A DNA stretch of 64,000 bases from Humitalea rosea (lineage in GTDB: Bacteria > Pseudomonadota > Alphaproteobacteria > Acetobacterales > Acetobacteraceae), in the NCBI RefSeq assembly GCF_003253705.1, contig NZ_QKYU01000001.1:62001-126000 (forward strand), read 5' to 3'. The notes below the pieces were generated by a model, which saw only the letters and a program-made list of their open reading frames with translations, had not been told where the DNA came from and did not search any database. Below, one piece after another: positions 18,020-26,513 of the stretch (its first letter is position 1; each line of letters begins with the position of its first letter). A program made the translations under genes and the position numbers.

Positions 18020-19822
18020 TCAGCGCCCGGCGGCGTAGCCCTGCATGCCGCGCGGATTGGCGCCGGCGAACATCTGCCCGTCCGGCTCGCGCCGCGCGCC
18101 GGTCAGGCGCCCCTCGCTCCAGTCGCCGCCGACCGTCACGCGATGCCCGCGCGCCGCAAGCGCCGTGGCGACGTCGGGCGCATAGCGGCCCTCGATGACC
18201 ACCTTCCCAGGCCGCGCCACGCGGGGCCAGAAGGAGGAGGGCCAGTGCTCGGAATGGAAGGAGGGCGCGTCGATCGCCTCCTGGATGCCCATGGCGTGGT
18301 CGATCATCCGTGTCAGCATCATGATCTGCCACTGGTCCTGCTGCTCGCCGCCGGGGGTGCCGAAGCTCATCCAGCCCTTGCCGTCGCGCAGCACCATCCC
18401 CGGCGACAGCGTCGTGCGCGGGCGCTTGCCCGGCTTCAGCCCGTTCGGCAGCGTCTCATCCAGCCAGAACATCTGCCCGCGAGTGCCGAGGCAGAAGCCC
18501 AATTCCGGGATCGCCGGCGAGGATTGCAACCAGCCGCCCGAGGGCGTCGCGCTGACCATGTTGCCCCAGCGGTCGATGACATCGATGTGGCAGGTGTCGC
18601 CGCCCGAGGCGCCGAGCCGCGCCACCGTCGGCTCCCCGGCGCCGGGGATGGCGGTCAGGATCGCCGCACGGGCCTCGGCGCCGTGATCCACCCAAGGCGT
18701 GACGCGGCCCGGCAGCGTGCCGGGGCGGAGGGTGAGGGAGGCCTCCTCCGTCACCAGCTTGCGCCGCTCGGCGGCATAGGTCTCCGACAGCAGCGCCTCC
18801 AGCGGCACATCGCAGAAATCGGGGTCGCCATAGAAGGCCTCGCGGTCGGCATAGGCGAGCTTCATGCATTCCACGATGGTGTGGATATAGCGCTCGCCGA
18901 GCGGGTCCATGCCCGCGAGGTCGAAGCCCGAAAGCAGCGACAGCGTCTGCAGATAGGCCGGCGCCTGGCCCCAGGGGCCGACCTTCAGCACGGTATGGCC
19001 GCGATAGGTGTAGGAGGCTGGGGCCTCGACCGGCGCGCGCCAGTTCGCGAGGTCATCGGCGGTGATCACGCCGCGATGGCGCTTGCCGGAGGCATCGAGG
19101 CTCACGGTGCTGGTGGAGAAGCGGCCGATCGCCTCGGCGACGAAGCCGCGATACCAGACGTTGCGGGCGGCCTCGATCTCTTCCTCACGGTCGGCGCGCC
19201 TGGCCTCGGCCAGCACCCGGTTCCAGGTCGCGGCCAGGGTCGGGTTGCGCCACAGCCCCCCCGCCTTCGGCCCGCCATCGCGCAGCCAGAGTGCCGCGGA
19301 GGTCGGCCATTCCGCCTCGAACAGCGGCCGCACGGTCTCCAGGGTCGCCACCACGCGCGGGACCATATGGGCGCCATTGGTGGCATAGCCGATGGCGTAG
19401 TCCATCACCTCGCCGAGCCGCATGGTGCCATGGTCGCGCAGCAGGGTCGCCCAGGCGTCGAAGGCGCCCGGCACCATCGCCGGCAGCAGCCCGGTGCCGG
19501 GGATCAGATCCAGGCCCAGCTCACCCTTCACATGCGCGACCGTCAGCCCGGCCGGCGCCACGCCCTGGCCGCAGATGACCGATTGCGTGTTCTTGCCCGC
19601 GTCATGGACGATGATCGGGCAGTCCCCGCCGGGGCCGTTCAGATGCGGCTCCACGATCTGCAAGGTGAAGCCGGCGGCGACGGCGGCATCGGCGGCATTG
19701 CCGCCGCGCTCCAGCACCGCCATCGCGACGGCGGTCGCGATCCAATGGGTTGAGGCGGCGACGCCGAAGGTTCCGGCGATCTCGGGGCGGGTAAGGAACA
19801 TGCGGCGCGGCTTCCATGTCAT
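18020..19822 (-). CDS. Gamma-glutamyltransferase-family N-terminal nucleophile hydrolase
   Basis: A 600-residue Ntn hydrolase of the gamma-glutamyltransferase family, which self-cleaves before a threonine and transfers or hydrolyses gamma-glutamyl groups. The N-terminal part reads STHWIATAVAMAVLERGGNAADAAVAAGF and VEPHLNGPGGDC, as in the family. The probable nucleophile is T410 in GASGGDTCHIDVIDRWGNMVSATPSGG. The later SFGTPGGEQQDQWQIMMLTRM block matches the glycine-rich binding loop. No signal peptide is evident at either candidate start, so it may be cytoplasmic. The ATG at 19822 overlaps the divergent phnN reading frame by 7 bp; a second ATG at 19801 (MFLTRPEIAG) avoids this and is equally plausible. 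Confidence 0.88.
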   Translation of the reverse strand: MTWKPRRMFLTRPEIAGTFGVAASTHWIATAVAMAVLERGGNAADAAVAAGFTLQIVEPHLNGPGGDCPIIVHDAGKNTQSVICGQGVAPAGLTVAHVKGELGLDLIPGTGLLPAMVPGAFDAWATLLRDHGTMRLGEVMDYAIGYATNGAHMVPRVVATLETVRPLFEAEWPTSAALWLRDGGPKAGGLWRNPTLAATWNRVLAEARRADREEEIEAARNVWYRGFVAEAIGRFSTSTVSLDASGKRHRGVITADDLANWRAPVEAPASYTYRGHTVLKVGPWGQAPAYLQTLSLLSGFDLAGMDPLGERYIHTIVECMKLAYADREAFYGDPDFCDVPLEALLSETYAAERRKLVTEEASLTLRPGTLPGRVTPWVDHGAEARAAILTAIPGAGEPTVARLGASGGDTCHIDVIDRWGNMVSATPSGGWLQSSPAIPELGFCLGTRGQMFWLDETLPNGLKPGKRPRTTLSPGMVLRDGKGWMSFGTPGGEQQDQWQIMMLTRMIDHAMGIQEAIDAPSFHSEHWPSSFWPRVARPGKVVIEGRYAPDVATALAARGHRVTVGGDWSEGRLTGARREPDGQMFAGANPRGMQGYAAGR

Positions 19823-20436
19823 CTGACGCGGCTTCCGCTCGGACGCCGTCAGGGGCAGAAGGTGCCCGTGTCACGGGTGGCGTCAAGGCAGGGGGGGCGG
19901 CAGTGCTGATCGCGGTGGTGGGCGCCTCGGGCGCGGGCAAGGATACGCTGCTGGATAAGGCCCGCGTGGCGCTGGCGGATGAGCCGCGCGTGGTCTGGGT
20001 CCGGCGCGTGATCACCCGGCCGATAGAGGCCGGCGGCGAGGCGCATTTCCCCGCGACGGAGGAGGAATTTACGGCACTGGCCGCGGCCGGTGCCTTCTGC
20101 CTGCACTGGCCCGCGCATGGCCTGCGCTACGGCATCCCGGCCGAGGCGGGGGCGGCGGCGCTGGCGGGGGACTGCGTCATCGCCAATCTGTCGCGCGCGA
20201 TTCTGTCCGAGGCTGCCGCACGATTCCCGCTGCGGGTGCTGCACGTCACCGTGCCGGATGCGATCCGCGCCGCACGGCTCGCGGCGCGCGGGCGGGAGGA
20301 TGCGGCGAGCGTGATGGCGCGGCTGTCGCGCGTGGCGCCGCTGCCGCCGGGGCTGGATGTGGTCGAGATCGTCAACGACGGCACCCCGGAAGAGGGTGCC
20401 GCGCGGATGCTGGCCGCGATCCGCCGCAGCCTTTAG
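19816..20436 (+). CDS. phnN: Ribose 1,5-bisphosphate phosphokinase
   Basis: PhnN phosphorylates ribose 1,5-bisphosphate, the end product of the C-P lyase route, to PRPP. The P-loop GASGAGKDTLLDKAR is typical, with the lid region RRVITRPIEAGGEAHFPATEEEF and the LHWPAHGLRYGIP substrate segment. The ORF gives 206 residues, but the first 29 are non-conserved and overlap the divergent gene. A GTG at 19903 (VLIAVVGASGAGKD), preceded by a GGGGG-rich site, may be the true start and gives about 177 residues. It belongs to the phosphonate locus on its right, although a broken aldo/keto reductase gene and a restriction-modification island now separate them. Confidence 0.88.
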   Translation: MSSDAASARTPSGAEGARVTGGVKAGGAAVLIAVVGASGAGKDTLLDKARVALADEPRVVWVRRVITRPIEAGGEAHFPATEEEFTALAAAGAFCLHWPAHGLRYGIPAEAGAAALAGDCVIANLSRAILSEAAARFPLRVLHVTVPDAIRAARLAARGREDAASVMARLSRVAPLPPGLDVVEIVNDGTPEEGAARMLAAIRRSL

Positions 20437-20582
20437 CCGCCGAGCGTCGCCAACTGCTCCGGCGTCAGCACCAGCTCCGTCGCCTTGGCCGCATCGTCGA
20501 TCTGCTCCAGCTTCGTCACCCCGACCACGGGTGCGGCCAGCCCGTTCTGGTGCAGCAGCCAGGACAGCGCGACCTGGCTGGG
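20433..20582 (-). pseudogene. Aldo/keto reductase, C-terminal fragment (gene split by the restriction-modification island)
   Basis: The minus strand encodes 49 residues ending the aldo/keto reductase fold: SQVALSWLLHQNGLAAP, then VVGVTKLEQIDDAAKAT and LTPEQLATLGG-stop. Homology stops abruptly at 20582, next to lower-G+C DNA. The matching N-terminus lies 3.2 kb away at 23820-23996 on the same strand. Reading frame and orientation of the two pieces agree with one ancestral gene whose middle, roughly 220 codons, is gone. The fragment's stop overlaps the phnN stop in a convergent arrangement. Confidence 0.9.
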
Positions 20583-20588
20583 TTTTAA

Positions 20589-21569
20589 CTACGATAGCTC
20601 TTTGAGCAAAAGCTGGGCGCGGTGCTCGTCACTCTTTGCGCCTTCCCACATCGAAATCAGAACAGCATGGGCGCTGACTGATATTGGAATTGGCACAGCA
20701 AGGTCATGCTCAGCATTAATAGGGGTAATTTGGTGGTCGCTTTTTTGTGCAAGGCTCAGAACCGCCGCGCTAAAATTCTCTCGTGTTAGCTCTCCAAGTT
20801 GCTGCTTTAATGCCTGTGCCGTTGAGGCTGCCACCCAAATTTGAATTGTATCTGGGCTAATAGGCTCACTCTGGACGCGGAAATAATATAAATTTGGATC
20901 AGAGGGGGCTGGAACATCAAAATACGGCTGGATTTTAATACCAGCGCTTGTGGTCACAGAATATCTCTTTTGATTCGTGGATTTATCAAATATCCAAAGG
21001 CTTTTGCTCGATTTTCTGGCGCCTCTCGCGCCAGTCTCGTTCCATTCAGCATAATAAAGGCTTGGATCTGGCGGAGTCATCGCTTCTTCAAAATACAAAA
21101 ACTCTGTGAGATTGTCCTCCCACAAAAGCCAGCCTACGCGCATATCTGGCGCGTTCCCCTGAGACTTCGAGAGAACGGCGGCTGTTCGCGTTCTAATTAG
21201 GGCGGAGTATTGCTGAAAAACATCTTGCATGACTAAGTTTGCGGGCGCGCTTGTATTGTCAATACGGATGGAGCGTGTGGCCGCCGGGTGCATAAGCGTC
21301 GTGCCGCACACCGACTTAATGGGGCGACCGTTAAGCTGGCTGCATCTAAGCAATTTATGCTCAACGCCAAGACCCAGGTAATTCACATCAATATGGAGAT
21401 TGCTCCATCCCGAATCTGGAATTCCCTTCGCCGCGCAATATACGTTGCCCCAATCACCCTCTTCAAGCTTCCGGCCCATCATCATTGCTACTTTTGTGGC
21501 AAGAAGGATTTTTGCTCTTTTCGATTCGTCAAAACTTAGGGCGGGCAGTGTTGTCATTCGTGATCTCAT
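20589..21569 (-). CDS. Candidate type II restriction endonuclease partner of the adjacent methyltransferase
   Basis: A 326-residue protein that I do not recognise as a named family. Its start overlaps the methyltransferase stop as ATGA, and it is the only other gene in the island, which is the classic arrangement for the cognate endonuclease. A possible PD-(D/E)xK nuclease core is visible near the N-terminus: D61 in LHIDVNYLGLG followed by E70-H-K72 (GVEHKLLR). The rest is mixed alpha/beta with no membrane segment or signal peptide; WLLWEDNLTEFLYFEE and SLWIFDKSTNQKRYS are distinctive. Codon use is less GC-biased than in neighbours, indicating transfer. It ends 7 bp from the reductase remnant. 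Function is inferred from context. Confidence 0.6.
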   Translation of the reverse strand: MRSRMTTLPALSFDESKRAKILLATKVAMMMGRKLEEGDWGNVYCAAKGIPDSGWSNLHIDVNYLGLGVEHKLLRCSQLNGRPIKSVCGTTLMHPAATRSIRIDNTSAPANLVMQDVFQQYSALIRTRTAAVLSKSQGNAPDMRVGWLLWEDNLTEFLYFEEAMTPPDPSLYYAEWNETGARGARKSSKSLWIFDKSTNQKRYSVTTSAGIKIQPYFDVPAPSDPNLYYFRVQSEPISPDTIQIWVAASTAQALKQQLGELTRENFSAAVLSLAQKSDHQITPINAEHDLAVPIPISVSAHAVLISMWEGAKSDEHRAQLLLKELS

Positions 21570-23746
21570 TGTGATTTATTATCCAGATATCTAGATACCA
21601 AAATTCGGAAGGCAGAGAAATTGCAGACACGCCCATTGCCGAGCAGGCCGGTAGCGAGCCATTCGCTGTACAGCGTCCGAAAATCCAGTTCTTCTTGTCG
21701 GGTGACATGCAGATAAGGAAGCGTCGGAAGGTGGCCTACGCGCTGCCGTAAAAACTGAGCAACGGCCTCTTCGTCCGATCCAGATGCGCAGTCTGCGGCT
21801 TGAGAGACAGGACCATCCTCTTTTCGGCAATGTAGGATGAGATCAGCGCCAGCCGTGTTCTCACTTACGAACTGTTTGAAAGTGCCGTGCTGCTTGTCGA
21901 AAATATCCATTTTCTCAAGAGTGAACCTGGCTCCCGCGATAGCGCGGCGGAGTTGTTCCCAAATTTCCTGAGACGAATTCATGAATACGAGCAACATCCA
22001 ATGCCCAGGGCGCAAAACTCTGTGGCATTCTTCTAAGCTTTGCTGCATCAAGTCGCCGTATGCTTGGGCATTCTTTCCTTGGTGCTTGTTTACGATAGCT
22101 TCGGACTGGTTGTCTGTAAAAGATCCCAGCCACGATTCCCATAGTATGTTCATTTCGCTATAGTTTATGTTCGCCCCGAACGGGGGGTCGGTAAAAACTA
22201 GATCAATGGATGAGTCTGGGATGAATTTTAGATCTGTTGCGCTTCCCGTGTGAACAACACATCTGCCATCATATCGAGCGGCTGTAGTTTCCAAATGATC
22301 TTGAATGGTTTTCGCTTTTCTTTCGAATGTCGCAAAAACATTAGCTTCATTCGATATATACGGAACATTAAAGTTGGCGGTGTTTCCGCTCCCGCCCCAA
22401 AACCTAAATTCGGACAATCGAGTCACCCTCTGATAGAGGGAGGTAAAGATGAACCCAAGATAGCCCGCAAGTTCAGGGTCGGCCACATGATGGATGGCTT
22501 GCCAGATGTGACTCATGGCTGACAAATTGCGCGGAGTATAAAACAGATCTACGGAGGTTAGTCCGTGTCGCTTTGGCTGGCCTAGATTCATACCATCAGG
22601 AAGCGGAAGGGTAGGATAGAAGCCATCCGCCAGTGGAGGGCTTAGCTCAATACGCTTTATGTTTTCTAGATCCTGCGGACTGGGTGGATGTTCAACTTGA
22701 ACCTTCCGGCAGCATTTATAGCCGACTAGAACCGGAACGGGTACCGTCCTTGCCAACCGAGACTTTTTGACCACGGTTTTGCAGCAAGGACACGGAAACT
22801 CCGAAAGGATTTTGTGCTCCCTAACCGTGCGTCCGTAGCTGCGGCAATGATCCCAAAGCACAAACTCTTCAGCGCAAGAGGGGCATTTTACCCGGTATGA
22901 CCATACAGTGTATTGTAGCTCGGCGGCCTTGCCGCACTCCCTGCAATGCGTACCATATAAATCGCGTCGTACCGATTCGGTAGCTTCGCAGACTGCTCGG
23001 ACGCCCGCCGCAAATAGCTTTGGATCGATGCGACGCGTGAATCGGTCGGCGATGAAGCTGGCTGCCGGGGACAGCTCGTTCAGTATTACATCGTAACCGA
23101 GTGCCCGAGCGGCAACGCCTGTCATGCCGCTTCCCGCGAAGGGATCGAGAACAATGCCGCCTTCTGGTAAGTACTGTTTGACGACCTCAGCAATACCCTG
23201 AGGTGGCACCTTGGTATGATATGTGTGAGCATCGTAGGTATAAGTATTTTTCCCCGCAGAGATACTCCCATGCGAAGGGGTTTCTAATGTAGCGGATGCT
23301 GACGTGTGGTCGGCAAAGATATTCGCTAGAGCCGTAGCACCATTCCCCCAGAGGGATGATGATTTCAGTCGCTCGATGAGCGGAAGCTGCCGTTCTGTAG
23401 TCAGCACCGTCTTTGTCATCGCGGCATCATCGAACAGCGGCAGCGCCCTGGCGCGGCTCCTCGCTCCTCGTGATGCAAATGTATGGGAAGCAACCGCCTG
23501 GCTGAGCTCAGGGCGTCTACCCGCAATGGCTTCCGCGTACAGGCGCTCTATTTTTGCAACTGTTTCGGTGCTGGGTTCGCTATCGCCGCGCTCCCATCGA
23601 GCGACAGATATGAGGGACGCTCCCAAAAGCTGAGATAGCTCCGTCTGCGATATGCCAAGCATACTACGCACGCGCCGTAAATTTTCCCCCTGGCCAGTTT
23701 CCAGGTTCATTCCATCAGCCATCTCAGCCGTTCTTTCCATCATCAA
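21566..23746 (-). CDS. DNA methyltransferase (N4/N6 type) with an N-terminal XRE-type HTH domain
   Basis: A 726-residue fusion. Residues about 22-72 form an XRE/Cro helix-turn-helix (RVRSMLGISQTELSQLLGASLISVARWERG), like restriction-modification controller proteins. The methyltransferase part has SAM motif I, DPFAGSGMTG (201-210), before catalytic motif IV, TDPPFGANINYSE (519-531). This I-then-IV order suggests an alpha-class amino-methyltransferase acting on adenine N6 or cytosine N4. Between them are cysteine pairs that look like zinc ribbons (C268/C271 with C288/C291; C319-C322 with C345/C346), probably in the target-recognition region. ATG codons at 23722 and 23710 are alternative starts. 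Base composition is clearly lower in G+C than the flanks. It is translationally coupled to the endonuclease candidate and may autoregulate through its HTH. Confidence 0.88.
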   Translation of the reverse strand: MMMERTAEMADGMNLETGQGENLRRVRSMLGISQTELSQLLGASLISVARWERGDSEPSTETVAKIERLYAEAIAGRRPELSQAVASHTFASRGARSRARALPLFDDAAMTKTVLTTERQLPLIERLKSSSLWGNGATALANIFADHTSASATLETPSHGSISAGKNTYTYDAHTYHTKVPPQGIAEVVKQYLPEGGIVLDPFAGSGMTGVAARALGYDVILNELSPAASFIADRFTRRIDPKLFAAGVRAVCEATESVRRDLYGTHCRECGKAAELQYTVWSYRVKCPSCAEEFVLWDHCRSYGRTVREHKILSEFPCPCCKTVVKKSRLARTVPVPVLVGYKCCRKVQVEHPPSPQDLENIKRIELSPPLADGFYPTLPLPDGMNLGQPKRHGLTSVDLFYTPRNLSAMSHIWQAIHHVADPELAGYLGFIFTSLYQRVTRLSEFRFWGGSGNTANFNVPYISNEANVFATFERKAKTIQDHLETTAARYDGRCVVHTGSATDLKFIPDSSIDLVFTDPPFGANINYSEMNILWESWLGSFTDNQSEAIVNKHQGKNAQAYGDLMQQSLEECHRVLRPGHWMLLVFMNSSQEIWEQLRRAIAGARFTLEKMDIFDKQHGTFKQFVSENTAGADLILHCRKEDGPVSQAADCASGSDEEAVAQFLRQRVGHLPTLPYLHVTRQEELDFRTLYSEWLATGLLGNGRVCNFSAFRILVSRYLDNKSQ

Positions 23747-23819
23747 TCATCACTTTACGCGCGTCCGTGATTTTCGAAGTATCGGGCGCACCACTTCGCA
23801 AAAGCAGCATCAGGCAAAC

Positions 23820-23996
23820 GACATCCGCCGTATCGAAGAAGTTGATCCCGTGATCGAGCGCGCGCTTGAAGAACGGCGCGCTGCCCTCGGCATCGAAGGC
23901 CGACCAGGCGCGGCGCCCGGCCGAGCCCCAGGAATTCCCGCCGAGGCAGACACGGCTGACGGTGAGGCCGGAGGCCCCGAGATTCGTATACTTCAT
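23820..23996 (-). pseudogene. Aldo/keto reductase, N-terminal fragment
   Basis: The minus strand encodes MKYTNLGASGLTVSRVCLGG and continues through FFKRALDHGINFFDTADV (59 residues). This is the start of an aldo/keto reductase up to the catalytic aspartate of the DTAD motif. The expected YxxGxSE continuation is absent; the frame instead runs on through island DNA to a stop at 23724, overlapping the methyltransferase start. It begins 26 bp downstream of the DUF1045 gene on the same strand, so the intact gene was probably the last member of the phosphonate operon. The C-terminal remnant is at 20433-20582. Confidence 0.9.
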
Positions 23997-24022
23997 GCGT
24001 TGCAGTCTGCCGCCAGTGCCTC

Positions 24023-24688
24023 TCAGGCGGAAGGGCCGAAGGGCAGCCGCTCGGCGATCAGGAAAGGCGCGCCCGGCCCGGCCTGGGTGAACAGGCAGAC
24101 CGAGGCGATCCGGCGCGGGCGTTGGGCCGCGGGGTTCACCGCCGCCTCGGCCTCGGGCCTGACCACCACCATCTCCTCCTCCGTCAGCCGCCGCGTGAGG
24201 GTGACGTGGAAGCGCCAGTCCTCGAAGACATGCGGATAGCCCCAGGCGTCGAGGTAGCCGCGCTGGCGTGGGGACAGCCGGTCGGGGCGGCGGCGGGCGA
24301 TCTCCTCCGGCGTCGCGGGCGCGCGCAGCGATTCCAGCACCGAGACGGCATCATCGGCCAGGGCATGCAGCGCGGGGCAGGGCGCCTGCTCGCGCAAGGC
24401 CAGAAACCCGTCCAGATTCGCCACCGCCAGTGGTGGCAGGTCGAAGGGCGCGCGTGCCGCGGCGAAGGCGGTCGCCGCCGCCAGCGCCTCGGCATAGGGC
24501 ACGGCCAAATGGAACGGCGGCTTCAGGGTCGCATGCAGCCCATAGCCGCGCGGGTCCTTGGTCAGCGCCGCGCGCTCGGGCGAAATCGGCAGGCTGGCGC
24601 CGGTCTCGGCATCGCGGCCGAGCCAGGCGCTGCCGGCGGTATGCAGCGGATCGTCCGGCTCCGGCGCCCAGTAGAGCGCGACCCTCAC
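24023..24688 (-). CDS. DUF1045 phosphonate-operon protein, 2H phosphoesterase-like
   Basis: A 221-residue cytoplasmic protein of the DUF1045 family, regularly found in C-P lyase operons. It has two H-x-T/S motifs typical of the 2H (LigT-like) phosphoesterase fold: GLHATLKPPF (about residue 51) and WRFHVTLTRRL (about residue 160). These suggest hydrolysis of a cyclic phosphodiester, perhaps 5-phosphoribosyl 1,2-cyclic phosphate, the C-P lyase product; no separate PhnP is visible in this window. That assignment is inference. Its ATG overlaps the phnM stop as ATGA, so it is translationally coupled to the phn operon. Confidence 0.85.
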   Translation of the reverse strand: MRVALYWAPEPDDPLHTAGSAWLGRDAETGASLPISPERAALTKDPRGYGLHATLKPPFHLAVPYAEALAAATAFAAARAPFDLPPLAVANLDGFLALREQAPCPALHALADDAVSVLESLRAPATPEEIARRRPDRLSPRQRGYLDAWGYPHVFEDWRFHVTLTRRLTEEEMVVVRPEAEAAVNPAAQRPRRIASVCLFTQAGPGAPFLIAERLPFGPSA

Positions 24689-25818
24689 GCGACGCGCACC
24701 CCTTCGGTCCAGACCCGGCGGATGACGGGCTGGCCGAGCACCGGGCGAAGCTGCACCAGATCGGCGCGCAGGCCCGGGGCGATGCGGCCGCGATCGGCCA
24801 TCCGCAACATCCGCGCCGGGCGGTCGGTGATCATGGCGATGGCGGCGGGCAGGCCCAGGGTCTCGGCGACGATCCAGGCCGCCTCCAGCATCGAGGGCGG
24901 CACGTAGTCGCTGGCCAGCGCATCGACCAGGCCGGCGGCGACCAGCGCCTTCACCGCGACATTGCCCGAATGGCTGCCGCCGCGGACGATGTTCGGCGCA
25001 CCTGCGATGATCTCCTGCCCGGCGGCGCGGGCGGCCTTCGCGGCCTTCATGTTCACCGGGAATTCGCTGATGGTGATGCCATCGGCGGCGTTGCGCGCGA
25101 CCTCGGCCTCGTCCCAGTCGTCGTGGCTGGCGAGTGCGATGTCGCGGCCCTTGATACGGTCGAGCAGCCCGTAGCGATTGGGATCGGCGACGCGGGCGCG
25201 CTGGTCGAGCAGGAAGGCGATGCGCGCCTCGATCTGCTCCTTGGGCATGCCGCTGCGGCCACGCATGGCGCGATAGCGGTCGAGGTCCACATACTGGCCG
25301 AAGCCCGGGGAGTGATCCATCAGGCTGATCATGCGGATCATGTCGCTGTCGGCGACGGATTCGAACAGCATGGGCATGTCCGGCGCCGGCAGTTCGCAGC
25401 GCAGATGCAGGAAATGGTCGGATTTCAGCGCCCCGGTCGGGCGCAGGGCCGCCATATCGGCGACGCCGTTGCGGAAGGTCTCGATGCGCTCGGTGTCGAA
25501 GCCGAGATCGCCGAGGCAGAGCGCATCCAGCACGGTGGTGACGCCGGCCGCCGCGACCTGCGCGTCATGGCTGAGGAAGGCGCTGCGCGAGGGCCAGCGG
25601 GCGCCGGCGCGCGGCTGCACCTGGCGCTCCAGATTGTCGGTATGCACATCGACGATGCCGGGGATCAGATATTCGCCACCGAGGTCCTCGGCCCCCGGAG
25701 CACTGCTGAGCCCCGGCTGAATTTCGGCGATCCGCCCGTCGCGGATCACGATGGTGCCGGGCAGGATGTCTTCGGGCAGCACCAGCATGGCGCCGGTGAG
25801 GATGGTCTCGAGGGTCAT
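24685..25818 (-). CDS. phnM: Alpha-D-ribose 1-methylphosphonate 5-triphosphate diphosphatase
   Basis: PhnM, an amidohydrolase-fold enzyme of 377 residues, removes pyrophosphate from the ribose phosphonate triphosphate before C-P bond cleavage. Metal-site motifs are visible: [19 protein letters not shown] near the N-terminus, [24 protein letters not shown], and the C-terminal [16 protein letters not shown]. Length matches the family. It overlaps phnL and the DUF1045 gene by 4 bp each. A second, divergent phnM-like gene lies at 31049-32194, so this locus has two copies; this one sits at the canonical operon position after phnL. Confidence 0.93.
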   Translation of the reverse strand: MTLETILTGAMLVLPEDILPGTIVIRDGRIAEIQPGLSSAPGAEDLGGEYLIPGIVDVHTDNLERQVQPRAGARWPSRSAFLSHDAQVAAAGVTTVLDALCLGDLGFDTERIETFRNGVADMAALRPTGALKSDHFLHLRCELPAPDMPMLFESVADSDMIRMISLMDHSPGFGQYVDLDRYRAMRGRSGMPKEQIEARIAFLLDQRARVADPNRYGLLDRIKGRDIALASHDDWDEAEVARNAADGITISEFPVNMKAAKAARAAGQEIIAGAPNIVRGGSHSGNVAVKALVAAGLVDALASDYVPPSMLEAAWIVAETLGLPAAIAMITDRPARMLRMADRGRIAPGLRADLVQLRPVLGQPVIRRVWTEGVRVA

Positions 25819-26513
25819 GCGGCATCCTGGATGGGGGCAACGTCGAACAGCCGGTCGGCCACGCGGTCGCGGACGTCAAGATCGTGGAAGATGCCGATCA
25901 GGGCGGAACCGGCCGCCTTGGCCTCGGCGATGAGCGCGATGACGACCTCGCGGTTGGCGGCATCGAGGCTGGCGGTGGGCTCGTCCAGCAGCAGCACCGG
26001 ATAGCCCGGCGCGAAGCCGCGCGCGAGATTGACCCGCTGCTGCTCGCCGCCCGAGAAGGTCGCGGGCGGCAGGCTGTGCAGCCGCGCCGGCAAATTGAGG
26101 CGGTGCAGCAGCCCCGAGGCGCGCGCCAGCGCCGCCTCGCGGTCCATGCCGCGATCGGTCAGCGGCTGCGCCACCACCTCCAGCGCCGAGACGCGGGGGA
26201 TGACGCGCAGGAATTGGCTGACATAGCCCAGCGTATCGCGCCGGATCTCGCGCACCAGACGCGCATCGGCGGTGGCCAGATCGACGATGCCGCCGGCATG
26301 GCGCAGCAGCAGCCGGCCGTGCTCCGCGCCGTAATTGCCGTAGAGGCAGCGCATCAGCGTGGATTTGCCGGCACCCGAGGGCCCCGCCAGCACCACGCAT
26401 TCGCCCGGCGCCACCGAAAGCGAGACATCGTCGAGCACCGGCAAATGCAAGCCGCCTTGCAGATGCAAGGTGAATCCCTTGCCGAGCGCCTCGGTCTTCA
26501 GCGCCCAGCTCAT
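25815..26513 (-). CDS. phnL: Phosphonate C-P lyase ABC-type subunit PhnL
   Basis: A 232-residue ABC ATPase of the C-P lyase system, needed for phosphonate breakdown rather than transport. It has Walker [13 protein letters not shown], the PhnL-typical [16 protein letters not shown] stretch, the signature [12 protein letters not shown] and Walker [13 protein letters not shown]. PhnL is thought to act with PhnI, PhnG and PhnH when the ribose triphosphate ester is formed. The gene overlaps phnK and phnM by 4 bp each. Confidence 0.94.
   Translation of the reverse strand: MSWALKTEALGKGFTLHLQGGLHLPVLDDVSLSVAPGECVVLAGPSGAGKSTLMRCLYGNYGAEHGRLLLRHAGGIVDLATADARLVREIRRDTLGYVSQFLRVIPRVSALEVVAQPLTDRGMDREAALARASGLLHRLNLPARLHSLPPATFSGGEQQRVNLARGFAPGYPVLLLDEPTASLDAANREVVIALIAEAKAAGSALIGIFHDLDVRDRVADRLFDVAPIQDAA

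Larger units (their letters stand above)
20583..23819. mobile_element. Restriction-modification island replacing the middle of an aldo/keto reductase gene
   Basis: About 3.2 kb of DNA, visibly poorer in G+C than everything around it, lies between the two aldo/keto reductase pieces. It holds two tightly coupled minus-strand genes, a methyltransferase with an HTH domain and a candidate endonuclease. No transposase, integrase, terminal repeat or target duplication is visible. The missing central part of the host gene implies replacement, probably by illegitimate or homology-flanked recombination, rather than simple insertion. The boundaries are inferred from where the reductase homology stops (left edge at 20582/20583; right edge near 23820, uncertain by several codons). 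Confidence 0.8.

Noticed and set aside
20583-23819. Insertion sequence or integrative element
   Set aside because: No transposase, integrase, inverted terminal repeats or target-site duplication were found. It is listed as an island by composition and gene disruption only.
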